From an uncultured Lachnospiraceae bacterium (lineage in GTDB: Bacteria > Bacillota > Clostridia > Lachnospirales > Lachnospiraceae), in the NCBI GenBank assembly GCA_910587715.1, contig CAJUMV010000013.1:1-56771 (forward strand): a stretch of DNA of 56,771 nucleotides. Reading direction: 5' to 3'. The notes under the pieces were generated by a model. The model was not told the origin of the DNA. It ran no database searches and saw only the letters and a list, made by a program, of their open reading frames with translations. This document shows positions 1 through 8,308 of this stretch, piece after piece (positions within the stretch are counted from its first letter, which is position 1; each line of letters begins with the position of its first letter). The translations under genes and the position numbers were made by a program.

Positions 1-22
1 GGCAGATATTTCCATATCTGCC
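1..22 (-). terminator. Hairpin at window edge, possible terminator
   Basis: An 8-bp perfect inverted repeat (GGCAGATA and TATCTGCC) surrounds a 6-nt loop. It lies 75 bp downstream of the stop codon of the minus-strand chemoreceptor gene, so it may be its terminator. Any minus-strand T-tract would fall outside the window. On the plus strand only TTT follows, so it could also end a plus-strand transcript from the left. Confidence 0.4.
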
Positions 23-96
23 TTTAACAGAATACCCAAAGTTCAGAAAGAACCCCATGAAAGGTCTCCCCCTATATTTTATCGCTATGACAAAAA

Positions 97-1812
97 TTAC
101 ATTTTAAAGAAGGAAACATCATCCTCCAATACCTGCGCCATCGACTTTAATTCGCCCGCAGCTTCGGCAAGCAGATTGATAGTGGCGTTCATCTCCTCCA
201 TAGAAGCGTTTGTCTCCTCTGTAGACGCTGCGTTCTCCTGCGATACGGCAGACAGATTCTGGATAACATCCACAACCTTTCCTCTCTCTCTGTTGCATTC
301 CTCCGCCTGTTCGCTGATAACACCTGTCTCCTTTCTGGAGTTCTCGATGCCGTTGCTCACATCGCCAAACTTCTCCTTGGTCTGCGCCAGCTTCTGCTGC
401 TGTTCCAGAATGATTTCATTCACTTCATTCATAATCTGAACGGAAGCTTCCGAGTCAACGGTCAGCTGGTGAATGATATCCTCAATGGTCTTCGTAGACT
501 GTGCGGAATCCTCAGACAGCTTGGAAATCTGGGTGGCAACCACGGCAAAGCCGCGTCCTGCCTCTCCGGCTCTCGCCGCCTCTATGCTCGCATTCAGGGC
601 GAGCAGGCTCGTCTCACTGGCAATGGATGCAATCAGGTTAACCGCATCCTGAATTCTGGTAACGGACTCGTTGGTCGTATGTACGGAAGCCTCAATCTTA
701 CGGATAGCCGCTGTGGTTCTATCGTTGGACTCGCTCAGCTCGTTAATGATTCTTGAGGACTCCACATCCGCCACATGCATCTGGTTGGAAAGGTCATCCA
801 ATTCCTTGACGCTGTCCGCAATCTTCTCAATAATCGCCCCCATGTTTGCCACCTGTCCGGTCGCGGACTCGATATCTTCCGCCATGGAAACGGCGCCTTT
901 GGAAATATCCTCCACCGCGCTGCTGATTTCATCGGCGGTAGTCGAGGTCTGTGACGCCATGCTCTCCAGATTATTGCCCTGACTCATCAGCGTCTCGGTA
1001 TTCTTCTTGATGCTGCCGATAATGTTCTGCAGCTCCTCTAACAGTCTCTGTACGGCGTGACCCATAATACCTATTTCATCGGTTCTCTTCAAGATTCTCT
1101 CATTCACGGTCAGGTTCAGGTCACCTTCCGCAAGCGAGGAAAGAAGCTTCTCCGTCTGAATGATTACACGCGCAATCGCGCTTGCGATCTTGATACATAC
1201 CAACAGGGCAATAATAAGAATAAGCGCCGCGATGCCAAGAATCATCATCGAACTTTTGTTGATTCTGGCGCTCGCCTCGGTGGCGGGCTGTCCCGCAAAT
1301 ACCATACCCACACATTTCCCGGTGGAATCCATCGCCGGCATATAGAACGCGTAGTAAGTCTCACCATTGATGGTAACGCTGTCCGTCTCGTAGGTCTTGC
1401 CCTCGTTGATAACCGCCTGGATTACCGCATCGGATGCCTTCGTGCCGAGAATGCGCTCCCCGGTATCCTTATCACGCAGAGAGGTAGCGCGTCTGGTGTC
1501 CCCATAGAAAAGTGTTACATCCGCAGCGCTTCCATCCACGAAACTGTCAATGATATCCACATTTTCCGATACATTGTAATCACCCTTATAAAGCGTTTCC
1601 CCTTCCATCCGGTATGCACCCGGATCAATCGCTTCATAGGCGGCGTATACGCTCCGACAGAGGTTTTCGAGTCCTTCCATGGTGGCGTCATGCACCATAT
1701 TTCTCATGGTACTGATTGCATACACGGTAACGCACGCAACCATGACCACCAAAGGAATCACACAAAGCATCATAAGCTGCGCCATTACGCTCAGTTTCTT
1801 CTGTTTTTTCAT
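97..1812 (-). CDS. Methyl-accepting chemotaxis protein with Cache-type sensor
   Basis: Transmembrane chemoreceptor of 571 residues that should signal to CheA/CheW. A first membrane helix lies at about residues 12-35. An extracellular region of about 150 residues follows, with the sCache-like pattern LFYGDTRRATSL, then GERILGTKAS, then YYAFYMPAMDSTGKCVGMVFAG. A second helix is at about 188-210, then a HAMP segment and a long coiled-coil signalling domain. The domain hairpin tip reads IEAARAGEAGRGFAVVA, the conserved CheA/CheW contact. The ATG is preceded by AAGGAGAAGGTAAGG. It stands alone, with no other chemotaxis gene in view. The ligand cannot be read from the sequence. Confidence 0.95.
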   Translation of the reverse strand: MKKQKKLSVMAQLMMLCVIPLVVMVACVTVYAISTMRNMVHDATMEGLENLCRSVYAAYEAIDPGAYRMEGETLYKGDYNVSENVDIIDSFVDGSAADVTLFYGDTRRATSLRDKDTGERILGTKASDAVIQAVINEGKTYETDSVTINGETYYAFYMPAMDSTGKCVGMVFAGQPATEASARINKSSMMILGIAALILIIALLVCIKIASAIARVIIQTEKLLSSLAEGDLNLTVNERILKRTDEIGIMGHAVQRLLEELQNIIGSIKKNTETLMSQGNNLESMASQTSTTADEISSAVEDISKGAVSMAEDIESATGQVANMGAIIEKIADSVKELDDLSNQMHVADVESSRIINELSESNDRTTAAIRKIEASVHTTNESVTRIQDAVNLIASIASETSLLALNASIEAARAGEAGRGFAVVATQISKLSEDSAQSTKTIEDIIHQLTVDSEASVQIMNEVNEIILEQQQKLAQTKEKFGDVSNGIENSRKETGVISEQAEECNRERGKVVDVIQNLSAVSQENAASTEETNASMEEMNATINLLAEAAGELKSMAQVLEDDVSFFKM

Positions 1813-1844
1813 CCTTACCTTCTCCTTATATTATTATGTTTTTA

Positions 1845-1854
1845 CCCCCCCCCC
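1845..1854. repeat. Homopolymer tract, C10 on plus strand (G10 in the MCP leader)
   Basis: Ten consecutive C on the plus strand form a G10 run in the minus-strand leader of the chemoreceptor, 32 bp upstream of its ATG. Runs of this length are prone to slipped-strand length change. No other comparable G/C run was noticed in the window. Confidence 0.8.
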
Positions 1855-1977
1855 GCCAATTTACCGTACAAAGACAAACGGCAACATAATAACAGGGTAG
1901 TAGATTCCCCGATACACGAAAAGCATCAAGATGAGTAATTCATTTTAACACAATTTTTGCAATATTTAAAGCAAAAT

Positions 1978-2012
1978 CGTGAAAAATCTGTAAATATACG
2001 TGAAAAATCTGT
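1978..2012. repeat. Two direct copies of a 14-bp word, 21-bp period
   Basis: CGTGAAAAATCTGT occurs at 1978-1991 and again at 1999-2012. The 21-bp period is about two helical turns, so the copies lie on the same DNA face. They sit in the leader of the chemoreceptor gene and could be paired binding sites for a regulator. The binding protein is unknown. Confidence 0.7.
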
Positions 2013-2152
2013 CCTCTATCCACTGTTCACCCGCATGTCAACTCCTTTCTTCGTACTTCTCACTCTATTATACAGGAAAGGCGTTATTTTTCTACCGTGA
2101 TGGCATGGATTGCACTTTTTGGGGTATACTTTGTAAATTCGAGTTTACATAA

Positions 2153-3430
2153 CTATGGGCGTACCTGTCCATCACCCATAATCTGATACTTATAAGAAGT
2201 CAGTTCCTTAAGCCCCATAGGTCCTCTTGCGTGGAGTTTCTGAGTGCTGATTCCGATTTCCGCCCCGAAACCGAACTCGAAACCGTCCGTAAAACGGGTG
2301 GAAGCGTTCACATACACACATGCCGAATCCACCTCCCACAGGAACTTTTGCGCATGCGCCTGATTTTCCGTCAGTATGGCGTCGGAATGTCCCGTATTGT
2401 ACTTATTGATATGAGCGATTGCTTCCTCCAGCGAGGATACCGTTTTTACGGAAAGAATCAGCGCCAGATATTCTGTGCCGTAGTCCTCCTCCGTAACCGG
2501 ATGCGCTTCCGATATCTGCGCCCGCACCGTCTCGTCGCCTCGGATTTCCACCTGCTTTTCCAGAAGGGCTTTCCCCAGCGCAGGAAGAATTTTATCCGCA
2601 ATTTTCTCATGTACAAGCAGGGATTCACAAGCATTGCACACACCGATTCGCTGGGTTTTTGCATTGATGACGATGGGAACCGCTTTGGCAAGATCCGCCG
2701 TCTCGTCAATAAAAATATGACAGTTTCCCGTGCCCGTCTCGATCACGGGTATCGTGCTGTTCTCCACAACGGAGCGGATTAATCCCGCGCCGCCCCTCGG
2801 AATCAGCACATCCACATACTTTTTCAGCTTCATAAAGGCGGTGGTCACCGCCCTGTCATTGTTCTCGATCAACTGAATGGCATTTTTGTCGATGCCCTCT
2901 TTTTCCAGTGTCTCACCAATCACTGCCGTGACAACCTGATTGGAGTAGAACGCGTCTCTTCCGCCCTTTAAAATGACCGCGTTTCCGGTCTTGAAACACA
3001 GCCCGAAGGCGTCCGCTGTCACATTGGGTCTTGCCTCATAAATAATGCCGGTCACCCCCATGGGAACCCGTACCTTTTCTATATGAAGTCCGTTTGGACG
3101 GTCAATGGTCTCCATCACCTCGCCCACCGGGTCCGGCAGCGCGGCAATCTGTCTGAGTCCTTCCGCCATTGCCTCTATTCTTGCGTCCGTCAGCTTCAGG
3201 CGGTCAAGAAGCCCTTCCGCCATGCCGTTTTCTTTTGCGCGCGCATAGTCCTTTTCGTTTGCCAAAAGAAGTCTTTCACTTTCCTTTACAAGCGCGTCCG
3301 CCGCACGGTTAAGCGCCTGATTCTTCTGCGCTGTGGTGAGTCCCTGTAAGACGGTCTTCGCCGCCTGCGCTTTTTTGCCAAGATCTGTCAAATATTCTTT
3401 GATTTCCGTGTCCGTCCCTGTTTTTTCCAT
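2153..3430 (-). CDS. proA: Glutamate-5-semialdehyde dehydrogenase (gamma-glutamyl phosphate reductase)
   Basis: Cytoplasmic enzyme of proline synthesis that reduces gamma-glutamyl phosphate to glutamate-5-semialdehyde with NADPH. The aldehyde-dehydrogenase-type catalytic Cys lies in QRIGVCNACESLLVHE, and the conserved LIPRGGAGLI and IETGTGNCHIFID segments are present. The chosen ATG at 3430 has AAAGG nine to ten bases upstream; an in-frame ATG at 3439 sits too close to it. It is the last gene of a five-gene operon that begins with proB, so both proline enzymes flank three unrelated-looking genes. About 425 residues is normal for the family. Confidence 0.96.
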   Translation of the reverse strand: MEKTGTDTEIKEYLTDLGKKAQAAKTVLQGLTTAQKNQALNRAADALVKESERLLLANEKDYARAKENGMAEGLLDRLKLTDARIEAMAEGLRQIAALPDPVGEVMETIDRPNGLHIEKVRVPMGVTGIIYEARPNVTADAFGLCFKTGNAVILKGGRDAFYSNQVVTAVIGETLEKEGIDKNAIQLIENNDRAVTTAFMKLKKYVDVLIPRGGAGLIRSVVENSTIPVIETGTGNCHIFIDETADLAKAVPIVINAKTQRIGVCNACESLLVHEKIADKILPALGKALLEKQVEIRGDETVRAQISEAHPVTEEDYGTEYLALILSVKTVSSLEEAIAHINKYNTGHSDAILTENQAHAQKFLWEVDSACVYVNASTRFTDGFEFGFGAEIGISTQKLHARGPMGLKELTSYKYQIMGDGQVRP

Positions 3431-3496
3431 GTGAATCATCCTTTCTATTTCATCCTTACCAGCCTGTCATCCCCGCCGTACACCGGATTTGTGCCG

Positions 3497-4243
3497 CTAA
3501 AATCCGCTCCATATCTCCTGCTCCGTGACCACGCACATCGGGCAGATATCGTGCGTCTCCCACGGGATTTCCTCATAAATCTGGCAGTCGTACGCCAGCG
3601 CAGCGGTAGAAAACTTCAACTGTGGATGTTCTTCCATATCCGCACCCGTCTGCGTATATGCCGACGCATCCGTATTCTCTGTTCGACGTAAGATCCTGCT
3701 TAAATATCTGTCGTAAAATCCGCCGCCATAGCCGATTCTGTGACATGTTCTGTCAAATGCCGCGCCGGGCATACAAATCAATATCTCCTGCCGGCTGCCA
3801 TAGTGTTGACTCATTTGGTCATCGTTCCACGTCTCAAATGACAGACCGCCCACAGGCTCCAAAATTCCCATGTAACCCGACGCCAGGTCGTTCACAGAAA
3901 AAATCCGGTAGAACGCTATCTCTTTCCCAAGAACCTTCGGCGCAAACACCGCCTTTCCGTCCGCAAACGCCTGTGCAAGCAAGGGAAAAGTGTCCACCTC
4001 GCTACGAAAGCTGATATAGGTAAGAACCGCGTCCGCATCCCGATAGCAGGGCAGACTTATCAGATTTTTCACGATTTTGTCGCTGTATTCCTGCCGCTGC
4101 ATTTTTGTGAGCGCATCCCGCTTCGCCAACGCTGCCTGCCGGACGCATTTCTTTTCCGCCGCCTGTTTGTCCACTATGGCAGGTTTCACGCCGCTCTGCT
4201 CCCTCTCCATTTCTGCGGTTTCCCGCTCCACATGTTCACCCAT
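3497..4243 (-). CDS. 5-formyltetrahydrofolate cyclo-ligase
   Basis: Converts 5-formyl-THF to 5,10-methenyl-THF using ATP, returning stored folate to the C1 pool. The family signature is clear in PGAAFDRTCHRIGYGGGFYD, and the N-terminal QAALAKRDAL segment and SFRSEVDT are also typical. The start at 4243 overlaps the end of the DUF896 gene by 8 nt (ATGGGTGA), suggesting translational coupling. The open frame continues upstream to 4342, but that part only shadows DUF896. At about 248 residues it is longer than the usual ~190. The extra residues are a polar N-terminus of about 30 and a loop before the C-terminus. Confidence 0.93.
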   Translation of the reverse strand: MGEHVERETAEMEREQSGVKPAIVDKQAAEKKCVRQAALAKRDALTKMQRQEYSDKIVKNLISLPCYRDADAVLTYISFRSEVDTFPLLAQAFADGKAVFAPKVLGKEIAFYRIFSVNDLASGYMGILEPVGGLSFETWNDDQMSQHYGSRQEILICMPGAAFDRTCHRIGYGGGFYDRYLSRILRRTENTDASAYTQTGADMEEHPQLKFSTAALAYDCQIYEEIPWETHDICPMCVVTEQEIWSGF

Positions 4244-4451
4244 GCCGCTTCTTCTCGCCCAGATTCGTGATAGTGCCGTCTTTCTCCACAATGGAGATAT
4301 TGTCGAGCTGCCCACGGAGGTTCGCCCGCACATTCGCCACATAAGCCTGCCGCAGCGCCGCCTGCTCCTCCTTTTCCTCGGGTGAAAGACCTTCGCTCTG
4401 GGATTTATGATACAGCTCGTTGATCCGCGCCGTCATCTGTTCTACATTCAT
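4236..4451 (-). CDS. DUF896 (YnzC family) small protein
   Basis: A 71-residue helical, highly charged protein with the family pattern ARINELYHKSQSEGLSPEEK then RQAYVANVRANLRGQL. DUF896 proteins are short two-helix cytoplasmic proteins common in Firmicutes, and their function is not established. The ATG follows GAAGGAGAATATAG. It overlaps the following cyclo-ligase start by 8 nt and lies 90 bp after the TIM-barrel gene. Placement between folate and proline genes says little about its role. Confidence 0.9.
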   Translation of the reverse strand: MNVEQMTARINELYHKSQSEGLSPEEKEEQAALRQAYVANVRANLRGQLDNISIVEKDGTITNLGEKKRHG

Positions 4452-4541
4452 CTATATTCTCCTTCACCATTCAGCCTTCGGCTTCCTAGTTACTGCATCC
4501 GGTCTATTCCGGTTTAGCCTTTTTCGGGTCTTTTGCGTCTG

Positions 4542-5468
4542 TCATCTATTGATGGACGCCGCCATCCTGTGATACGTGTGCCGCACGCCCCTGATTGCCA
4601 CAGAATAAGCCATGATATTTTCCGGCAGCGCCATCCCCGGATACCCGGTGTCCCCGATGTGATGAATGTCAGTTCCCGTCATCTTGCACATCAGCGCAAT
4701 CCGTCTGATCGTGTCCGCATCCGCCCCTTCCTGCGAAGTGCCGATTGCCGTGATCGTGAGAACGCCTCTTTCATGGGCGTGGGCAATCAGTTCCCGCACA
4801 TACTCCATGTTAATTCCCGGCACGGTGCCCGGCGCGGGAAGAAGAATGACATCCGCTCCCGCATCTATAAATTCATCCACATCTTCCTTCGTAATGATAT
4901 GCTCGCCGCCTTCCCCCGGCACGCCGGAGGCATGCATTTTCCCTGCCGCCAAAATCAGTTTATCCTTCAGCCGTGCCGATATGGCTCTCAGCGAGTCGGT
5001 AATGGCACGGTTGCTCACGCCGTTTCCGGGATTTCCCGTGAGAAGCACCATATCCACGCCCATTTCCGAGGCTCTTACCGCATTTTCCACCGTAGCCTTC
5101 CGCCCCGCAGACATCGCCCAGAGCGTATCGTCATTTCTCCGTGCCGCCTGATCTTCCACCGGCTCCAGATTGATGCCGACCATCCGCCCGGTAAGGCGTT
5201 TTAATTCCCGCACGGTCTCCGACGGTTCCACTTTCGGAAGACCGTTTATCACCGGGTGGTTTACGTCAAACATATTGAGCAGTAACAGGTCGGCGCCGAG
5301 AGAAGCCGCCAGTTCCGCATTGGTAACATCCGTAAGGAGCGGCATGGTGATACCGATGCACTCACATGCCAGTACACGTCCCTCACTTCCCGCAATAGCG
5401 CCCAGATAATCCTCTTTCGTAAAATCTCTCAAGTCAGAAGCTACACAGTCTAACATTCTTTTTGCCAT
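4542..5468 (-). CDS. DUF7916-like TIM-barrel protein of unknown function
   Basis: A 308-residue soluble protein starting MAKRMLDCVASDLRDF after a strong GGAGGAAACCAT. It has barrel-like strand ends: GADLLLLNMFDVNHP, MVGINLEP, VDMVLLTGNPGNGVSN, LILAAGKMHASG, GADVILLPAPGTVPG, TITAIGTSQEGAD, DIHHIGDTGYPGM. I recognise it as the family often labelled DUF7916 or, misleadingly, haloacid-dehalogenase-like or PEP-phosphonomutase-like. The repeated Gly-rich ends resemble phosphate-binding barrels. No reaction can be assigned. It is co-transcribed directly after proB (24-nt gap). Confidence 0.8.
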   Translation of the reverse strand: MAKRMLDCVASDLRDFTKEDYLGAIAGSEGRVLACECIGITMPLLTDVTNAELAASLGADLLLLNMFDVNHPVINGLPKVEPSETVRELKRLTGRMVGINLEPVEDQAARRNDDTLWAMSAGRKATVENAVRASEMGVDMVLLTGNPGNGVSNRAITDSLRAISARLKDKLILAAGKMHASGVPGEGGEHIITKEDVDEFIDAGADVILLPAPGTVPGINMEYVRELIAHAHERGVLTITAIGTSQEGADADTIRRIALMCKMTGTDIHHIGDTGYPGMALPENIMAYSVAIRGVRHTYHRMAASINR

Positions 5469-5492
5469 ATGGTTTCCTCCGAAAGAAAAATT

Positions 5493-6350
5493 TTAATGCG
5501 TGTGCATCTGCTGCACATAAAGCGGCAAATCAAACTGTTCGTCCTTATGCGCCAAAAATAATGTCCCGATATTCTGCCCGCTTAAAATGCGGTGAATAAC
5601 CTTAATATCCTTACTGTTGGCAATCACCATGTCCACGCCGGTGCTGCTGGCAATCTTTGCCGCCTGCAGCTTGGTGGTCATACCGCCGGTGCCCACGCTG
5701 CTCCCGGTGGAGGCTTTTCCCATGTTCATCAACTCGTCCGTCAGCTCCTCCACCACCTCGATATACTTGACGTCGGGATTGGTACGGGGATCGTCGGTGT
5801 AGAGACCGTCGATATCCGACAGCAGAAGGAGCGCATCCGCCTCCACCAAAGAGGCAACGATTGCCGAAAGGGTATCGTTATCGCCGATTTCGATTTCATA
5901 AGTAGCTATGGTGTCGTTCTCGTTCACAATCGGAATCACACCCAGCTTGAAAAGCTCCGCGAACGTATTCCGGGCGTTGTAGCGGTTCAGATTGTCCACG
6001 ATCGTGTTTTTCGTCATCAGAATCTGCGCCGCCACCTGATTGTATTCCGCGAAAATTTTCTGGTAAACCATCATCAGTCTCGCCTGACCCACCGCCGCGC
6101 ACGCCTGCTTTACGGCAATGGGATTGTCCTCCTCACGATTCGGCAGGATCGCCTTCTCCCCCACGGCGATCGCGCCGGAGGTGACAAGCACCACATCCTT
6201 CCCCATGTTTCTCAGATTGCAAAGCTCCCGCACGAGCACATCCAGCTTCGTGTAATCCAAGTCCCCCGTCTCCTTGTGCTGTAAGGAGGAAGAGCCGATT
6301 TTTATCACAATTCGTTTTTTATCCGCCATCAAAGCTTTTCTGTCTATCAC
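5493..6350 (-). CDS. proB: Glutamate 5-kinase, single-domain form without PUA
   Basis: Catalyses the first step of proline synthesis, ATP-dependent phosphorylation of glutamate. Amino-acid-kinase features are RIVIKIGSSSL, VLVTSGAIAVGEK, IPIVNENDT, LLLLSDIDGLYTDDP and GTGGMTTKLQAA. At 285 residues it lacks the C-terminal PUA domain of the E. coli enzyme. The start is uncertain. A GTG at 6350 keeps the N-terminal IDRKALMADKKR that aligns with relatives, while an ATG at 6329 lacks a good ribosome site. A 13-codon ORF (6319-6360) with GGAAAGGAC before its ATG overlaps the start region in another frame. Confidence 0.94.
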   Translation of the reverse strand: MIDRKALMADKKRIVIKIGSSSLQHKETGDLDYTKLDVLVRELCNLRNMGKDVVLVTSGAIAVGEKAILPNREEDNPIAVKQACAAVGQARLMMVYQKIFAEYNQVAAQILMTKNTIVDNLNRYNARNTFAELFKLGVIPIVNENDTIATYEIEIGDNDTLSAIVASLVEADALLLLSDIDGLYTDDPRTNPDVKYIEVVEELTDELMNMGKASTGSSVGTGGMTTKLQAAKIASSTGVDMVIANSKDIKVIHRILSGQNIGTLFLAHKDEQFDLPLYVQQMHTH

Positions 6351-6389
6351 TTGTAGCCATGTCCTTTCCCGTTTATACTATCACGTATC

Positions 6390-6480
6390 TGCGAAACGCA
6401 TCTCCACATTATATTATTGTGCAAATAGGATAACGGTTATGCTATTTGTACAATCTCTACAACCATCACTGCGTTTCGCA
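6390..6480. repeat. Palindromic intergenic element, short copy
   Basis: Ends are an 11-bp perfect inverted repeat, TGCGAAACGCA (6390-6400) and TGCGTTTCGCA (6470-6480). Inside lie a second inverted pair, ATTGTGCAAATAG and CTATTTGTACAAT (one mismatch), and a central ATAAC/GTTAT pair. It sits between proB and an FAD oxidoreductase gene. The ends and subterminal TTGTGCA/TGTACAA words are shared with the element at 9574-9795, so the two belong to one family. It encodes no plausible protein. Confidence 0.75.
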
Positions 6481-6502
6481 ATCATTTATAATTCACAACG
6501 AT

Positions 6503-8212
6503 TTATTCTACCACAGAACGATAAGCCGCCGCAACCTTCTCCGCAATCAGAATCCCGTCCATCGCCGCGGAAGTGATGCCGCCCGCGTAACCGGCGCCCT
6601 CGCCGCAGGGGAAAAGCCCCTTAAGTGCGGACTGTCCCGTCTCGTCCCGCAGAATCCTTACCGGGGAGGAGGTTCTGCTCTCCACGCCGGAAAGATACGC
6701 GTCTCCGTCCGCAAAACCCGACATTTTTTGACCAATTAGGTCAATTCCTTCTGCAAGCGCCTGATTCAGGAAATCCGGCAGAATTTCATGCACCGGGGCA
6801 AAAGTCCACGCACCCTTGATGGCGGGGGCAAAACCCGGATACTCCGCGCCTAGCATTTTATTTTCTTTCTGTGCCGGCATCCCGGAAAATCGCCCTTCCT
6901 CTGTCCGAATCAGCTTTTCTGCGTCCGCCCCGGCAAGAACCGCTCCGCGAAAATCGCCGTACCGCTCCACAGGCACCGCACCCCTGCCAATCTCATAAGC
7001 CCTCTCTTCCAGATGCCGTTGGAATGCAATGCCTGCGAGGGGTCCCGTCCCGCCGTATGGCTCATAATCTGCAGGCGACACAGTGACGATCATGGCGCTG
7101 TTACTGTTTGCGCCGTCCCGCCCGCTGTAGCTCATGCCGTTTACTGCCGTTCGCCCCGACTCCGAGGAAGCGTTGACCACATAACCGCCGGGGCACATAC
7201 AGAAGGAATAGACACCCCTGCCGGAAGCAGTCTGCGCGGTTACCTTGTAAGAAGCCGCCGGAAGGGAAATACCGCATTCTCCGTACTGCAGTCTGTCAAT
7301 CATCTCCCGCGGGTGTTCCATGCGCAGTCCCACCGCAAATGCCTTTGCTTCCATAGGCACCTGCAATTCATGAAGCATCTGAAAGGTGTCCCGCGCGCTG
7401 TGACCGATCGCCAAAATGACCGCTCCGCCTCTAAGATCCTCCCCGTTTACCGTTACACCCACGACCTGGCGGTTTTTCCCGAAAGCTCCCGCCGTCAAAA
7501 GTCCCGTCACCTGCGACTCAAAACGTACCTCGCCGCCCCATTCCATAATCTGCCTGCGCAGATTCTCTATCACATGGAGCAGAATATCCGTGCCGATATG
7601 CGGTTTGGCGTCATATAAAATCTCTTTCGGCGCACCTGCTTCCACAAAAATGCGCAAAACCTCCCGCATTCTGCCCTTCGGGTCTTTGACCGTAGTGGTC
7701 AGCTTCCCGTCAGAAAAAGTACCTGCACCGCCTTCCCCAAACTGCACGTTGGAATCCGGGTTTAAGACGCCTTCCCGCCAGAACCGCTCCACATCCTCCC
7801 GCCTTTTATGTACTTCTTTTCCCCGCTCCAAAAGCAGCGGTTTGCATCCCGCCTTTGCCAGCATATAGCCGCAAAAAAGCCCCGCCGGTCCCGTTCCCAC
7901 GATAATTGGTCGGTCACACAACACAGCCTTTTCCGGAGTGGGAAACCGATACGGTTTCTCCTCCACAAGCTGTATCTGCCCGTTCTTTCCCCGCAGCTTC
8001 CGAAAGACAGCCTGCTCGTCCGCCACCTTCACATCCACCGTATAAACCGCATATATTTCCGGCTTTTTTCTGGCGTCTAAGGAGCGTTTTACAATGGAAA
8101 GAGATTGTATGGCAGAAGGCTCCACCCGCAGCAGCTTTGCCGCCTTTTTGAGAAGCGCCGCCTGCTCGTCCTGGCAGTCCGCCGCCAATTTCACCTGCTG
8201 TATCCGAATCAT
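6503..8212 (-). CDS. FAD-dependent oxidoreductase (COG2509-like)
   Basis: A 569-residue flavoprotein. After an N-terminal ~90-residue domain (MIRIQQVKLAADCQ... KKPEIYAVYTVDV) comes the dinucleotide-binding segment PIIVGTGPAGLFCGYMLAKAG, then VQFGEGGAGTFSDGKL and AVILAIGHSARDTF. The end is LFPCGEGAGYAGGITSAAMDG, where the FAD pyrophosphate contact falls. These match the uncharacterised FAD-dependent dehydrogenase group COG2509; the substrate is unknown. The ATG follows CAGGAGTATAAAAT. It is downstream of another FAD protein and may share its transcript, as only 96 bp separate them. Confidence 0.88.
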   Translation of the reverse strand: MIRIQQVKLAADCQDEQAALLKKAAKLLRVEPSAIQSLSIVKRSLDARKKPEIYAVYTVDVKVADEQAVFRKLRGKNGQIQLVEEKPYRFPTPEKAVLCDRPIIVGTGPAGLFCGYMLAKAGCKPLLLERGKEVHKRREDVERFWREGVLNPDSNVQFGEGGAGTFSDGKLTTTVKDPKGRMREVLRIFVEAGAPKEILYDAKPHIGTDILLHVIENLRRQIMEWGGEVRFESQVTGLLTAGAFGKNRQVVGVTVNGEDLRGGAVILAIGHSARDTFQMLHELQVPMEAKAFAVGLRMEHPREMIDRLQYGECGISLPAASYKVTAQTASGRGVYSFCMCPGGYVVNASSESGRTAVNGMSYSGRDGANSNSAMIVTVSPADYEPYGGTGPLAGIAFQRHLEERAYEIGRGAVPVERYGDFRGAVLAGADAEKLIRTEEGRFSGMPAQKENKMLGAEYPGFAPAIKGAWTFAPVHEILPDFLNQALAEGIDLIGQKMSGFADGDAYLSGVESRTSSPVRILRDETGQSALKGLFPCGEGAGYAGGITSAAMDGILIAEKVAAAYRSVVE

Positions 8213-8308
8213 ATTTTATACTCCTGTCTGAAATCCGCTTCTTCACACCGCATGTTTTGTTCGTGCCTGCATTTTGCTCCCTCTCATTTGTGAATACTTT
8301 ATGTGGCA

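Larger units (their letters stand above)
1813..2152 (-). promoter_or_regulatory. 340-bp gene-free leader region of the chemoreceptor gene
   Basis: This gap lies between the chemoreceptor start and the proA stop. Read on the minus strand it holds a TATAAT hexamer (2067-2072) without a convincing -35. Next comes a six-codon ORF (2016-2036) behind GAAAGGAG, then a 14-bp direct repeat (1978-2012). An extended -10-like TGTTAAAAT ends near 1942, and the G10 tract follows. A small hairpin (TGCCGT/ACGGTA) lies just before the G-tract. I could not match the region to GEMM/c-di-GMP or other riboswitch cores, and I see no clear sigma-28 promoter. Confidence 0.4.

Noticed and set aside
1057..1938. 293-codon plus-strand ORF
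   Set aside because: It is antisense to the chemoreceptor gene. Its His/Arg-rich product and lack of ribosome site point to a shadow frame.
1813..2152. Cyclic-di-GMP riboswitch before the chemoreceptor
   Set aside because: GEMM elements often precede clostridial chemoreceptors, but the conserved core words could not be found here.
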